The notes under the pieces are model-generated. The model saw only the letters and a program-made list of their open reading frames with translations. It made no database searches and was not told the DNA's origin. A stretch of 64,000 nucleotides of DNA from Kineosporiaceae bacterium (lineage in GTDB: Bacteria; Actinomycetota; Actinomycetes; Actinomycetales; Kineosporiaceae), in contig JADJPO010000003.1 in NCBI GenBank assembly GCA_016713225.1, positions 62,001 through 126,000 of the forward strand, in the 5' to 3' direction. Made by a program: the position numbers and the translations under genes. Within the stretch, counting starts at the first letter, position 1. Each line of letters opens with the position of its first letter. Positions 1-11,121 of this stretch are shown piece after piece.

Positions 1-172
1 CGTGTGCTGCCCGCAGCCTGGCTCGTGACCTCGAGGGAGCATTGAAAGCCGTTGCGCCCCAAGGTGTTCAGTGTGCGCCCGACGCATCGCGACTCTACGA
101 TCACGAACCGCCGCAGATCAATCCCCTGACCGTATGGACTCGAGGGGGTCGGTCGGCCGACACCTCGGCGTG

Positions 173-1594
173 TCAGCCGAGCAGGTGGTGGACGGCGTCC
201 ATCGGGATGGGTACCCAGTCGGGACGGTTGCGGGTCTCGTAGACCACCTCGTACAGGGCCTTGTCCAGTTCGAGGACGCCGCGCAGGGCATCGGTCGCCT
301 CGGCGGTGCCGCCGTGGCCCTCGGCGTAGCCCGCCAGGAATGCCGCGCGGGCGGCGTCGGCCCAGGCGCGCAGCCGGGTGTTGGTGACCTCGTCGGCCGG
401 GGGATCGGCGGTGAGCCGGGCGTGTCCGGCGGCGTAGTCGAACGAGCGCAGCATGCCCGCGACGTCGCGCAGGGCCAGGTCGGGCTCGAGGCGCTCGGCC
501 AACGGCCGCAGCGGCTCGCCCTCGAAGTCCAGCAGCACCCAGCCTCGGCCGGGGGCGTACAGCACCTGACCCAGGTGATAGTCGCCGTGCACGCGTTGCA
601 GCTGAAGGTGCTCGGGGGAGATGGCCTCGATCATCCGGTCGATGGCCGCCCGGGCGGGCTCGGCCAGCGCGGCCATCGCCGGCACCTGGGTGCAGGCCCA
701 GGCCGCCCGACCATGCAGGTCCTCGGCCAGCCGGGTGAGCTCGTCGCCGGTGACGGCGCGGGTCGCCAGGGTGGCGGCCATCAGCCGGTGGACCTCGGCG
801 GTGGCACGGCCGAGCTCGCGGGCCGGCTCGTCGAAGGGGGTGCCGGTGGCCAGGGCATCCAGCGCCAGCCGCCAGCCGTCGCGGCCGCCGTCCAGGAACT
901 CGGAGGCGAAGGCGAGGTGGCCCCGATGCGAGGTCGCGCCGCCGTCGAGCCACTCGCCCTCGAGGCGGCCGGCGGGCCGGGGCACCCGGGTGCAGCCCAC
1001 CCCGGCGAGCGCGGACTGCACGACGACGTCCGGGTTCTCACCCGGGTGGATCACCCGGAACAACTTGATGATCACCGCATACGGGGTGCCGGCTCCCAGG
1101 ATGATCGAGGTGTTCGACTGCTCACCGCGCAGCACCGCGGCGGGGGCGGTCTCGCTGATCGGGTACCCGCCGTCCTGCCGGACGCCGCGCACCAGCAGGG
1201 CCGGCGAGTCGCCGAGGTGCTCATCGTGGGCGATGGCACGGGCCAGCGCCCGGACGAAGAGCGGGTCGTGGGGGCCATCGTGAACCCACCACCCGTCGAG
1301 GGTGCCGACCAGGGCGTGGGCCAGCTCGGGCGCCGGTTGTCGGCGATAGGTCAGCGGCACCTGGTAGAGCGCTCCGGCCAACCGGATCAGGTGCAGCCGG
1401 ATCTGCACGTCGTCCGGACCCTCGCCGCCGGCGGCCGGGGGCACCGGCAGATCGATGGCCGCGAGCGGGTGGACGCCGTCCGAGCTGGCGCCCTTGCCGG
1501 CGAACCAGCGTTGGTGAGGCATCCAGGCGCCGAGCACCTCGGCCCACGCGGTGGAGGCCGACCCCGCGTCGTCGCGGGCAGCCGTCTCGGTCAT
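173..1594 (-). CDS. mak: Maltokinase (ATP:maltose 1-phosphotransferase)
   Basis: Cytosolic kinase that makes maltose-1-phosphate from maltose and ATP, the donor for GlgE. The 473-residue length is normal for single-domain Mak/Pep2. The N-terminal cap begins with the typical WMPHQRWFAGKG stretch (about residues 24-35). The aminoglycoside-phosphotransferase-like lobe carries the catalytic HGDYHLGQ (from His336) and the metal-binding DFEGEP (from Asp356). The ATG lies one base after the treS stop, so the two are probably translationally coupled. It is the last gene of the glgE-treS-mak operon. A branching enzyme gene often follows in related genomes but is not seen in the remaining 172 bases. 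Family and role are secure from motifs and context. Confidence 0.95.
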   Translation of the reverse strand: MTETAARDDAGSASTAWAEVLGAWMPHQRWFAGKGASSDGVHPLAAIDLPVPPAAGGEGPDDVQIRLHLIRLAGALYQVPLTYRRQPAPELAHALVGTLDGWWVHDGPHDPLFVRALARAIAHDEHLGDSPALLVRGVRQDGGYPISETAPAAVLRGEQSNTSIILGAGTPYAVIIKLFRVIHPGENPDVVVQSALAGVGCTRVPRPAGRLEGEWLDGGATSHRGHLAFASEFLDGGRDGWRLALDALATGTPFDEPARELGRATAEVHRLMAATLATRAVTGDELTRLAEDLHGRAAWACTQVPAMAALAEPARAAIDRMIEAISPEHLQLQRVHGDYHLGQVLYAPGRGWVLLDFEGEPLRPLAERLEPDLALRDVAGMLRSFDYAAGHARLTADPPADEVTNTRLRAWADAARAAFLAGYAEGHGGTAEATDALRGVLELDKALYEVVYETRNRPDWVPIPMDAVHHLLG

Positions 1595-1595
1595 C

Positions 1596-3356
<1,761 letters not shown>

Positions 3357-3384
3357 GACATCCTCCCGGTGGTGGAACCGGTCG

Positions 3385-5571
3385 TCATGGCACCCTCCGC
3401 ACGTACAGGATGTGAGCGGGCTGGTGGTGGGGGTCGAGCCTCACATAGTTGTGCTCGCTCCACCGGAATGTGTCATCGGTCAGCAGATCCTGCACCGTGA
3501 ACTCGTCGTGCCAGGACATTCCCAGCGCCGGCATGTCGAGGTGGACCATCGTCTCGCGGGTGCCGTGCGGGTCGAGGTTGATCAGCACGAGCAGGGTGTC
3601 CTCGGTGCCGGTGGGCGACTGCGCGGCGTCCAGACGGCGCGAGTAGCAGATGATCGAGTCGTCCTCGACCCGGTGGAAGGCGATGTTGCGCAACGAGTGC
3701 AGCGCCGGGTGGGCCTTGCGGATGTGGTTCAGCCGGGCGATGTACGGCGCGATCGAGCGCTGCTCGTGGATGCCGCCGGGACCGAAGGAGGCCCAGTCGC
3801 GAGGGCGGTACTGGTACTTCTCGCTGTCCAGGTACTCCTCGCTGCCGTGCCGGACGGCGACGTGCTCGCACAGCTCGTAGCCGGAGTACATCCCCCAGCA
3901 CGGTGAGGCCGTGGCGGCCAGGACGGCGCGCAGCTTGAACGCCGCGGGCCCGCCGTACTGCAGGAACTCGTGCAGGATGTCGGGGGTGTTGGGCCAGAAG
4001 TTGGGCCGCATGTAGTTGGCGGCCTCACCCGACAGCTCGGTGAGGTAGTCGGTGATCTCGCCCTTGCCGGTGCGCCAGGTGAAGTAGGTGTACGACTGGT
4101 GGAAGCCGACCTTGCCCAGGGTGTGCATCATCGCCGGGCGGGTGAACGCCTCGGCCAGGAACAGCACCTCCGGGTGGGCGGCGTTGACCCGCCCGATCAG
4201 CCACTCCCAGAACTCGACCGGCTTGGTGTGCGGGTTGTCGACCCGGAACACCGTCACGCCGTGGGCGATCCAGTGCTCGCACACCCGCAGCACCTCGGCG
4301 TACAACCCGGCCGGGTCGTTGTCGAAGTTCATCGGGTAGATGTCCTGGTACTTCTTGGGCGGGTTCTCGGCGTAGGCGATGGTGCCGTCGGCGCGGGTGG
4401 TGAACCACTGCGGGTGCTCGCGTGCCCAGGGGTGGTCGGGGGCGCACTGCAGCGCCAGGTCGATGGCGACCTCGAGACCCAGTTCGCGGGCGCGGGCCAC
4501 GAAGTGGTCGAAGTCGTCGATGGTGCCCAGGTCGGGGTGCACGGTGTCGTGCCCGCCCTCCTCGGCGCCGATCGCCCACGGCGAGCCGGGGTCGTCCGGG
4601 CCGGGGGTGAGGGTGTTGTTCGGCCCCTTGCGGTTGACCCGGCCCACCGGGTGGATCGGGGGCAGATAGACGATGTCGAAGCCCATCTCGGCGACGGCGG
4701 GCAACCGCTCGGCGGCCTGGCGGAAGGTGCCGGACACCCACCGTTGCGACCCGTCGTCCTGGGTGACCTGGTGAGCGCCCTCGGAGCGGGGGAACAGCTC
4801 GTACCAGGCGCTGAACAGGGCGCGCTGTCGCTGCACCGTGAGCGGGTAGGTGGCCGACGGGCTGACCATGTCGCGCAGCGGGTAGCGAGCCAGGACGTCG
4901 TGCACGGCCGGGGCGGTGCCGGCCGCCAGGCGCGCCTGGGCCGGGCGCGAACCGTCGCGCAGGGCGTGGACGGCGTCGGTGAGCACCTGCAGGTCCTGAG
5001 GGTGGGCGCCGGTCACCGCGGCGTGACCCTGGGCTCGCTCGAGCACCCGGGCACCCTCTTCGAGCATGAGGTCGACATCGACGCCGGCCTCGATCTTGAT
5101 CGTGGCGTCGTGCTCCCAGGTGCCGTAGACATCGCTCCAGCCCTCGATCCGGAAGCTCCAGGCGCCCTCGCGGTCGGGGCTCAGGTCGGTGCCGAACCGG
5201 TCGAGGCCGGGGCCGAGGGAGTGCAGTCGGGCGCGGGCGTACTCGGCGCCGTCCGGGTCGATCAGGACGGCGGTCGCGGCCACCGCGTCGTGGCCCTCGC
5301 GGAACACCGTCGCGGTGAACGGCACCTGCTCGCCGACCACGGCCTTGGCGGGCCAGCGTCCGCCGTCGACCACCGGGCCGACGCTGAGCACCGGGATGCG
5401 TCCGACGCGCGGGGCGTCCGGGCCGAGCCGGGGATCTGCCGGAGGTGTGGGCCGGGGGGCCGGCAGGCCCGAGGTGTGACCGTCCGAGGCCTCGGCCGTT
5501 GGGCCGATGGGGGGTACCTCACTGTCTGCAACCGCTGTGTCGCGGGCACTGTTCCGCTCGGACTGTGTCAT
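3385..5571 (-). CDS. glgE: Alpha-1,4-glucan:maltose-1-phosphate maltosyltransferase
   Basis: GH13 subfamily 3 enzyme that adds maltosyl units from maltose-1-phosphate to the non-reducing end of alpha-1,4-glucan. It is 728 residues long, slightly longer than usual because of a Pro/Ala-rich N-terminal tail (about residues 1-55). An N-terminal beta-sandwich domain (about 60-165) precedes the barrel. The catalytic nucleophile Asp445 lies in VTVFRVDNPHTKP and the acid/base Glu474 in FLAEAFTRP. The ATG is preceded by GAGGTGGAG. It is the first gene of glgE-treS-mak and diverges from glgP, with about 270 bases of shared regulatory DNA between them. Confidence 0.96.
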   Translation of the reverse strand: MTQSERNSARDTAVADSEVPPIGPTAEASDGHTSGLPAPRPTPPADPRLGPDAPRVGRIPVLSVGPVVDGGRWPAKAVVGEQVPFTATVFREGHDAVAATAVLIDPDGAEYARARLHSLGPGLDRFGTDLSPDREGAWSFRIEGWSDVYGTWEHDATIKIEAGVDVDLMLEEGARVLERAQGHAAVTGAHPQDLQVLTDAVHALRDGSRPAQARLAAGTAPAVHDVLARYPLRDMVSPSATYPLTVQRQRALFSAWYELFPRSEGAHQVTQDDGSQRWVSGTFRQAAERLPAVAEMGFDIVYLPPIHPVGRVNRKGPNNTLTPGPDDPGSPWAIGAEEGGHDTVHPDLGTIDDFDHFVARARELGLEVAIDLALQCAPDHPWAREHPQWFTTRADGTIAYAENPPKKYQDIYPMNFDNDPAGLYAEVLRVCEHWIAHGVTVFRVDNPHTKPVEFWEWLIGRVNAAHPEVLFLAEAFTRPAMMHTLGKVGFHQSYTYFTWRTGKGEITDYLTELSGEAANYMRPNFWPNTPDILHEFLQYGGPAAFKLRAVLAATASPCWGMYSGYELCEHVAVRHGSEEYLDSEKYQYRPRDWASFGPGGIHEQRSIAPYIARLNHIRKAHPALHSLRNIAFHRVEDDSIICYSRRLDAAQSPTGTEDTLLVLINLDPHGTRETMVHLDMPALGMSWHDEFTVQDLLTDDTFRWSEHNYVRLDPHHQPAHILYVRRVP

Positions 5572-5704
5572 GACTCCACCTCACCACGAACCGATGGGGA
5601 CGCATCACCCCAAACAGACCAGAGCGACGTCCATTAGGGGAGGGTCTTTCCCCGGTTGGCCGTCTGGTGCGCCCGGTGGTGCGTGCAGTCACTCGATCGG
5701 CCGA

Positions 5705-5732
5705 AACCTACCGGGAATTGAGCATTCTGTAA
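5705..5732 (-). promoter_or_regulatory. Candidate promoter of glgE-treS-mak
   Basis: On the minus strand, TTACAG (5732-5727) and TAGGTT (5710-5705) are separated by 16 bases, a reasonable sigma-70-family match. It would give a leader of about 125 bases before glgE. It was found by eye; the match is moderate and alternatives in this GC-rich spacer are possible. Confidence 0.35.
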
Positions 5733-5781
5733 CCCTTTTCACTGGGGTCGTTCGCCACCCGTGCGCACCCTTCGTCAGAGC

Positions 5782-5795
5782 TGCAAACGCTTACC
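5782..5795. promoter_or_regulatory. LacI-family type operator between glgE and glgP
   Basis: TGCAAACGCTTACC matches the general LacI/GalR half-site consensus TGNAANCGNTTNCA at every fixed position except the last base, and it has the CG centre. It lies in the shared spacer of the divergent glgE and glgP genes, about 50 bases upstream of the presumed glgP transcription start. The consensus is established for LacI-family regulators. That such a regulator controls these genes is inference; none is encoded in this window. Confidence 0.6.
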
Positions 5796-5805
5796 GCTAC
5801 AGGGG

Positions 5806-5842
5806 TGTGTCGAACGGTCACTTGTCGTACTCTCACCAGTCG
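5806..5842 (+). promoter_or_regulatory. Candidate leaderless promoter of glgP
   Basis: The hexamer TACTCT (5828-5833) ends 8 bases before the GTG start at 5842. No Shine-Dalgarno sequence precedes that GTG, so transcription probably begins at or next to the start codon. The -35 region (TGTGTC, about 5806-5811) is weak. The same layout recurs at several other genes in this window. Confidence 0.45.
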
Positions 5843-8421
5843 TGAGAGCCATCCGCCGCTTCACCGTCCGCACCGTTCTGCCGGAGCCGATCGCCGCTCT
5901 GGGCGACCTCGCGAGCAACCTGCGTTGGTCGTGGCACCCGCCGACACAGGACCTGTTCGCCTCGCTCGACCCCGCCCGGTGGGAGTCGACGCGTCACGAC
6001 CCGGTGGCCATGCTCGGGGCGCTCTCGCCCGAGGAACTCGACGTCCTCGCCGGCGATCCGGTGTTCGTCGAACGGGTGCGCGCGGCGTCCGCCGATCTCG
6101 AGGCCTACCTCACCGAACCCCGCTGGTACCAAGGGCTCGAGGCCGCCGTCCGGGACGAGGGCACGGGCAGCGTGCCGCGGGCGATCGCCTACTTCTCACC
6201 CGAGTTCGGCATCGCGGCCGTGCTGCCGCAGTACTCCGGTGGGCTCGGAATCCTCGCCGGTGACCACCTGAAGTCGGCCAGCGACCTGGCCGCGCCGATC
6301 GTGGGGGTCGGCCTGCTCTACCAGCACGGGTACTTCAAACAGTCGCTCTCGCGGGAGGGTTGGCAGCAGGAGTCCTACCCGGTGCTCGACCCCAACGAGC
6401 TGCCGATCGCCCTGCTGCGCGAGTCCGACGGCACGCCGTGTCTGGTCGAGATCGGCCTACCCGGTGGGCGGGTGCTGTCGGCGCACATCTGGAAGGCGCA
6501 GGTCGGCCGGGTGCCGCTGCTGCTGCTCGACTCGAACGTCGAGGCCAACGACGACGCCGCCCGGGTGATCACCGACCGGTTGTACGGCGGGGGCGGTGAG
6601 CACCGGCTGCAGCAGGAGATGCTGCTCGGCATCGGCGGCGTCCGGGCACTGCGGATCTTCTCGCGGGTGACCGGTTCACCGGCGCCGGAGGTCTACCACA
6701 CCAACGAGGGCCACGCCGGATTCCTCGGCCTGGAGCGGATCCGCGAACTGGTCGGCGAAGGGCTCAGCTTCGACGCGGCGCTCGAGCAGGTGCGCGCGGG
6801 CACGGTGTTCACCACGCACACGCCGGTGCCCGCCGGCATCGACCGGTTCAGCCGCGAGCAGATCGGCATCTTCTTCGGCGGCGACAACGCCGTGCCGGGG
6901 GTGCCGGTCGAGCGGATCATGGCCTTGGGCGCCGAGGACTACGCCGGCGGTGACCCGGCGATCTTCAACATGGCGGTCATGGGGTTGCGCCTGGCTCAGC
7001 GGGCCAACGGCGTCTCCCAGCTGCACGGCGTGGTCAGCCGAGAGATGTTCGACGGGTTGTGGCCGGGCTTCGACCCCGCGGAGGTGCCGATCACCTCGAT
7101 CACCAACGGCGTGCACGCCCCGACCTGGGTCGACCGACGCGTCATCGAGTTGGCCGAGAAGTACATCGGGGCCTCGCTGACGGACGACGTCCAGGGCTTC
7201 GAGGGCGTCGATCAGATTCCCGACGAGGAGCTCTGGTCGGCGCGCCGCGCGATGCGCGCCGGTCTGGTGGACGACGCCCGCCGACGGGTGCGTGCCTCCT
7301 GGCTCAAGCGGGGCGCGAGTCCGGCGGAGCTGGGCTGGGTGGACGGCGTCCTCGACCCGGACGTGCTGACCCTCGGCTTCGCCCGGCGGGTGCCGACCTA
7401 CAAGCGGCTCACCCTGATGCTGCGCGACCCGGATCGGTTGACCCGGTTGTTGCTGCACCCGACCCGTCCGATGCAGCTGGTCATCGCCGGCAAGTCCCAC
7501 CCGGCCGACGACCAGGGCAAGCGGCTGATCCAGCAGGTGGTCAAGTTCGCCGACGACCCGGCGGTGCGCCACCGGATCGTGTTCCTGCCGAACTACGACA
7601 TCGCCATGGCGTCCACCCTGTACCCGGGCTGCGACGTGTGGTTGAACAACCCGTTGCGTCCGTTCGAGGCGTGTGGCACGTCGGGCATGAAGTCGGCGCT
7701 CAACGGCGGCTTGAACCTGTCGATCCTGGACGGCTGGTGGGACGAGTGGTTCGACGGCGAGAACGGCTGGGCGATCCCGACCGCCGACGGCATCGAGGAC
7801 CCCGAGCACCGCGATGACCTCGAGGCGGCAGCCCTGTACGACCTGATCGAGAACTCGGTCGCGCAGCGGTTCTACGACCGTGACGAACGGGGACTGCCGC
7901 TGCGCTGGCTCGAGATGGTGCGCCACACCCTGAGCTCGCTCGGGCCGAAGGTGGTCGCCTCGCGGATGGTGGCCGACTACGTCAACCAGCTCTACGTCCC
8001 GGCGGCCAAGGCGGCCGCGGCGACGACGCCCCAGGTGGCGGCGGTGCAGGCGCAGGCCAAGGCTCGTCTGCGCGCCGCGTGGAGCGGCGTCCGGGTCGAG
8101 CATGTCGAATCCGTGGGGGTCAGCGACTCGCCACAGGTCGGTGACGAGGTCTCGGTGCGGGCGTTCATCACCCTGGGGGAGCTCACCCCGGGCGATGTCG
8201 CCGTCGAGCTGGTGTACGGCAAGGTCACTCCCGAGGACTCGCTGATCGACGTCCAGACCGAGTCGTTGCGGCACGTGGAGGTCTACGAGACCGGCCGGCA
8301 CTGCTTCGAGGGTTCGGTGCGGCTGCGGCGGACCGGTCCGTTCGGGTACACGGTGCGGGTGCTCCCGGCCGGCTCGGGCCTGGCCTCGCCGGCCGAGTTG
8401 GGTCTGGTCACCAACGCCTGA
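5842..8421 (+). CDS. glgP: Alpha-glucan (glycogen/maltodextrin) phosphorylase
   Basis: GT35 enzyme that releases glucose-1-phosphate from alpha-1,4-glucan using pyridoxal phosphate. The product is 859 residues from the GTG at 5842. Upstream in-frame codons are rejected because conserved sequence begins with the phosphorylase-associated N-terminal segment (LPEPIAALGDLASNLRWSW). The PLP lysine is Lys617 in CGTSGMKSALNGGLN. The active-site region NEGHAGFLGLERI and the HTPVPAGIDRF stretch are intact. It is divergent from the GlgE operon, so synthesis and breakdown of glucan may share one control region. A palindromic repeat copy lies 30 bases after the stop. Confidence 0.95.
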   Translation: MRAIRRFTVRTVLPEPIAALGDLASNLRWSWHPPTQDLFASLDPARWESTRHDPVAMLGALSPEELDVLAGDPVFVERVRAASADLEAYLTEPRWYQGLEAAVRDEGTGSVPRAIAYFSPEFGIAAVLPQYSGGLGILAGDHLKSASDLAAPIVGVGLLYQHGYFKQSLSREGWQQESYPVLDPNELPIALLRESDGTPCLVEIGLPGGRVLSAHIWKAQVGRVPLLLLDSNVEANDDAARVITDRLYGGGGEHRLQQEMLLGIGGVRALRIFSRVTGSPAPEVYHTNEGHAGFLGLERIRELVGEGLSFDAALEQVRAGTVFTTHTPVPAGIDRFSREQIGIFFGGDNAVPGVPVERIMALGAEDYAGGDPAIFNMAVMGLRLAQRANGVSQLHGVVSREMFDGLWPGFDPAEVPITSITNGVHAPTWVDRRVIELAEKYIGASLTDDVQGFEGVDQIPDEELWSARRAMRAGLVDDARRRVRASWLKRGASPAELGWVDGVLDPDVLTLGFARRVPTYKRLTLMLRDPDRLTRLLLHPTRPMQLVIAGKSHPADDQGKRLIQQVVKFADDPAVRHRIVFLPNYDIAMASTLYPGCDVWLNNPLRPFEACGTSGMKSALNGGLNLSILDGWWDEWFDGENGWAIPTADGIEDPEHRDDLEAAALYDLIENSVAQRFYDRDERGLPLRWLEMVRHTLSSLGPKVVASRMVADYVNQLYVPAAKAAAATTPQVAAVQAQAKARLRAAWSGVRVEHVESVGVSDSPQVGDEVSVRAFITLGELTPGDVAVELVYGKVTPEDSLIDVQTESLRHVEVYETGRHCFEGSVRLRRTGPFGYTVRVLPAGSGLASPAELGLVTNA

Positions 8422-8450
8422 GCGCAAGCGTCCCGGCGTGGCGCCACCCC

Positions 8451-8477
8451 CCGGTGATCATGTAATCCGTGCACGCT
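8451..8477. repeat. Dispersed repeat, family B, solo copy
   Basis: The core GATCATGTAATCCGTGCAC is repeated, inverted and almost unchanged, at 41283-41305, and with one base changed in the large hairpin at 41208-41275. This copy begins 30 bases downstream of the glgP stop and lacks a pairing partner nearby. All copies seen lie between genes, next to 3' ends. Confidence 0.7.
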
Positions 8478-8757
8478 GTCGGACAGTCCCGTCACCCGGG
8501 CAGCCATCGGGCACGGATGGGTCGGACGGCTCCTGGCTTGTCGGCCACCCCCTCGAGGCGGGGCCGGTTCCGGAGCGGCCGGCTCGAGAGCGGCCCGTTC
8601 CTGAGTAGATCCGACCCTGCATCGCCTGATCCCCCGGACGCGTTCGACCGCGGTGGAGCCGTCGCCATCACCTGAGCGCGACGCCTCAGCGGGCGATGCG
8701 GCCATCCACAATCCGTCACGTCCGGGCTCGGTGTCGACGTCATCGCGCTCATCCCCG

Positions 8758-8814
8758 ACGAGCGCAATGTCACGTCACGCTCGCTGGACGAGTGCAACGT
8801 GACATTGCGCTCGT
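8758..8814. repeat. Perfect 18-base-pair inverted repeat
   Basis: ACGAGCGCAATGTCACGT at 8758-8775 is matched exactly by its reverse complement at 8797-8814, with a 21-base loop. The loop holds CGAGTGCAACGTGAC in part, a near copy of the arm, so the element looks like a nested duplication. It could act as a bidirectional terminator for the converging glgP and glgX, although no T-tract follows. Confidence 0.7.
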
Positions 8815-8846
8815 GGGGAGGGGGCGGGGGGGGGGGGAGGGAGGGG
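8815..8846 (+). repeat. G-rich tract with 12 consecutive Gs
   Basis: The tract has at least four runs of three or more Gs, with a 12-G homopolymer at 8826-8837, directly next to the glgX stop codon. Such tracts can form G-quadruplexes and are prone to length change and sequencing error. Confidence 0.7.
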
Positions 8847-11031
8847 TCAGGTGCGTGGGGGGACGCGGTAGACGCGCATGGAGGGGCCGGGGACGGTGAG
8901 GGTGGTGTGGGGCGGGACGCTGTCCAGGCGGGGGCCGTGGGGTTGGCCGGGTGGGGCTTCGAAGGCGCTGTCCCAGGCCAGCTCATAGGTCTGTGCCCAG
9001 GGCCGGCCGGGCAGGCGGACCTCGACCTCGCGGGGGTAGCCCTGCACCACGATCAGCAACGATCCGTCGACGTGGTGATCGTGGCGCCCTCGGACGACGG
9101 CGTGCAGGTACATCTGCAGCACCCGCAAACCGCTGTCGTGCCACCGGTCGTGGTCCATCTCGGTGCCGTCGGGGCCGAACCAGGCCAGGTCCTTGGTGCC
9201 GTCGGCGTGCACCGGGCGGCCGGCGAAGAACCGGTCCTGACGCAGCACCGGGTGTTCGCGTCGTAGCCGCAACAGGTAGCGCGTGGTGGCCAGGAGGTCG
9301 TTCTGCCAGGGATCGAGATCCCAGTTGAACCACGACGTCTCGTCGTCCAGGCAATAGGGATTGTTGTTGCCGCCCTGGCTGCGACCGACCTCGTCACCGG
9401 CCACCAGCATCGGCACCCCGGTCGCCAACAACAGCGAACCCAGCAGGTTGCGCATCGCCAGCCGTCGCGCCGCCAGGATCGCCGGATCGTCGGTCGGTCC
9501 CTCCACGCCGTGGTTCCACGAGGTTGTCGTTGGTGCCGTCGCGGTTGTTCTCGCCGTTGGCCTCGTTGTGCTTGTGGTTGTAGGCGGTCAGGTCGGCCAC
9601 GGTGAACCCGTCGTGCGCGGTCACGAAGTTCACCGACGCCAAGGGACCGCGGGCGGGGGTGAAGGTGTCGGCCGAACCCGCCAGCCGGGTGGCCAGATCG
9701 CGGATCCCACCGGACGGCTCACCGGCCGCCGCGCGCGCCCCGCCGGGCAGCCAGAACTCCCGGACGTCGTCGCGGAAGTGGTCGTTCCACTCCCCGAAGG
9801 GCATCGGGAACTGGCCGGTGCGCCAGCCGTGCGGTGCGACGTCCCAGGGCTCGGCGATCAGCTTCACCCCGGCCAGCACCGGGTCGGTGCGCGCCGCCAC
9901 CAGGAACGGATGGTCGGCGTCGTAGCCGTCGCGCCCGCGCGCCAAGGTGGTTGCCAGGTCGAAGCGGAACCCGTCGACGTGCATCTCGCCGACCCAGTAG
10001 CGCAACGAGTCCAGGGTGAGCTGGACGACGCGGGCCTCGGTGAAGTCGAGGCTGTTGCCACACCCGGTGGTGTCGACGTAGGAGCCGTGCGCATCGGTGC
10101 GGTAGTAGCTCGCGGCGTCCAGACCCCGCCACGACAGGGTCGGCCCATCGATGCCCGCCTCGCACGTGTGGTTGTAGACCACGTCGAGCACGACCTCGAT
10201 GCCTGCGGCGTGCAACGCCTTGACCATGGCCTTGAACTCGGTCACCACCCCGATCGGGTCGTGGCTGGCGGCGTACCCGGGGTGGGGGGCGAAGAAGCCC
10301 AAGGTGCTGTAGCCCCAGTAGTTGACCCGGCTGCCCCGGGCCAGGTGATCTTCATCGCCCATCGCGTGGATCGGCAACAGTTCGACGGTGGTGACGCCGA
10401 GCCGGTTCAGATGGGCGATCGCCGCCGGATGACCCAGGCCGGCGTAGGTGCCCCGCAGGTGTTCCGGCACGCCGGGCATCAGCCGGGTGAAGCCCTTGAC
10501 GTGCACCTCGTAGACCACGGTGTCGGTCCACGGCACGAACGGCGGGGCGTCGCCCTCCCAGTCGAAGGTGGAGGCCTCGACCACGCCGTGAGGGGCGACC
10601 AGCGCCGAGTCGCGCTCGTCCGGCACGGAGACGTCGCCGCGCAGCCCGCCGTCCACGGCGTAGCCGAACAGCTCGGGCACCATGGTCAGCCGTTCGCCCG
10701 GGTAGGCCCCCGACGTGGGCAGCGCGATCGCCCGGGCATAGGGGTCGAGCAACAACTTGGCCGGGTTGTGCCACTGGGTTCGGCTCGGGTCCCACGGGCC
10801 GTGCACCCGCAGGCCGTATCGCTGCCCCACCGGAACGTCCGGCACGTGGGCGTGCCAGACCCCGTACGTCTGATCGGGCAGCGTGATCCGCCGCTCGGAC
10901 CAGTCACTGCCGACCGGGTCGAACAGGCACAGGTCGACCTGCTCGGCGTGGGCGGCGAAGATCGCGACATCGACCCCGCCCGCCCGGGGGTGGACGCCGA
11001 GGGGATGCGGACGCGATCTGTGGGTGGACAC
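8847..11031 (-). pseudogene. glgX: Glycogen debranching enzyme, interrupted by one frameshift
   Basis: GH13 debranching enzyme that hydrolyses alpha-1,6 branches of phosphorylase-limited glucan. The first part (from ATG 11031) has the CBM48-like N-terminus, nucleophile Asp358 in VDGFRFDLATTL and Glu394 in LIAEPWD. It then reaches HNEANGENNRDGTNDN. The expected continuation SWNHGVEGPTDDPAI is present but in another frame, and runs to the stop at 8847. The break is at about 9522, equal to one extra or two missing bases. Both halves are fully conserved and no other damage is seen, so a base-calling error is as likely as a recent mutation. It converges on glgP, which fits glucan breakdown. Confidence 0.85.
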
Positions 11032-11105
11032 GGCCGCAGTCTGCCTGACGCCACCGACAGTGGCACAGAGGCCAACGGGCGCGGCCTGTCGAGCGGGCGG
11101 ACGGT

Positions 11106-11121
11106 TACGCTCACCTGCGTG
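11106..11121 (+). promoter_or_regulatory. Candidate leaderless promoter of the YbjN-like gene
   Basis: TACGCT at 11106-11111 ends 7 bases before the GTG at 11119. There is no ribosome-binding site in the interval. The arrangement supports this GTG over any upstream start. Confidence 0.45.

Larger units (their letters stand above)
8422..8846. other. Gene-free spacer rich in repeats between glgP and glgX
   Basis: These 425 bases between two converging genes hold no credible coding region. They contain a family-B repeat copy (8451-8477), a perfect 18-base-pair hairpin (8758-8814) and a G-rich tract (8815-8846), described separately. The rest is GC-rich with no recognised signal. Confidence 0.7.

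Noticed and set aside
1..172. Possible start of a branching enzyme gene after mak
   Set aside because: No GH13 or CBM48 sequence in any frame; only a short CTCGGC/GCCGAG hairpin overlapping the mak stop.
8492..8986. Minus-strand open frame in the glgP-glgX spacer
   Set aside because: It is Pro/Ser/Thr-rich low complexity, overlaps the hairpin and G tract, and has no start signal.
9361..11118. Long plus-strand frame running into the YbjN-like gene
   Set aside because: This part is antisense to glgX. Only the section from GTG 11119 has family similarity and a promoter.
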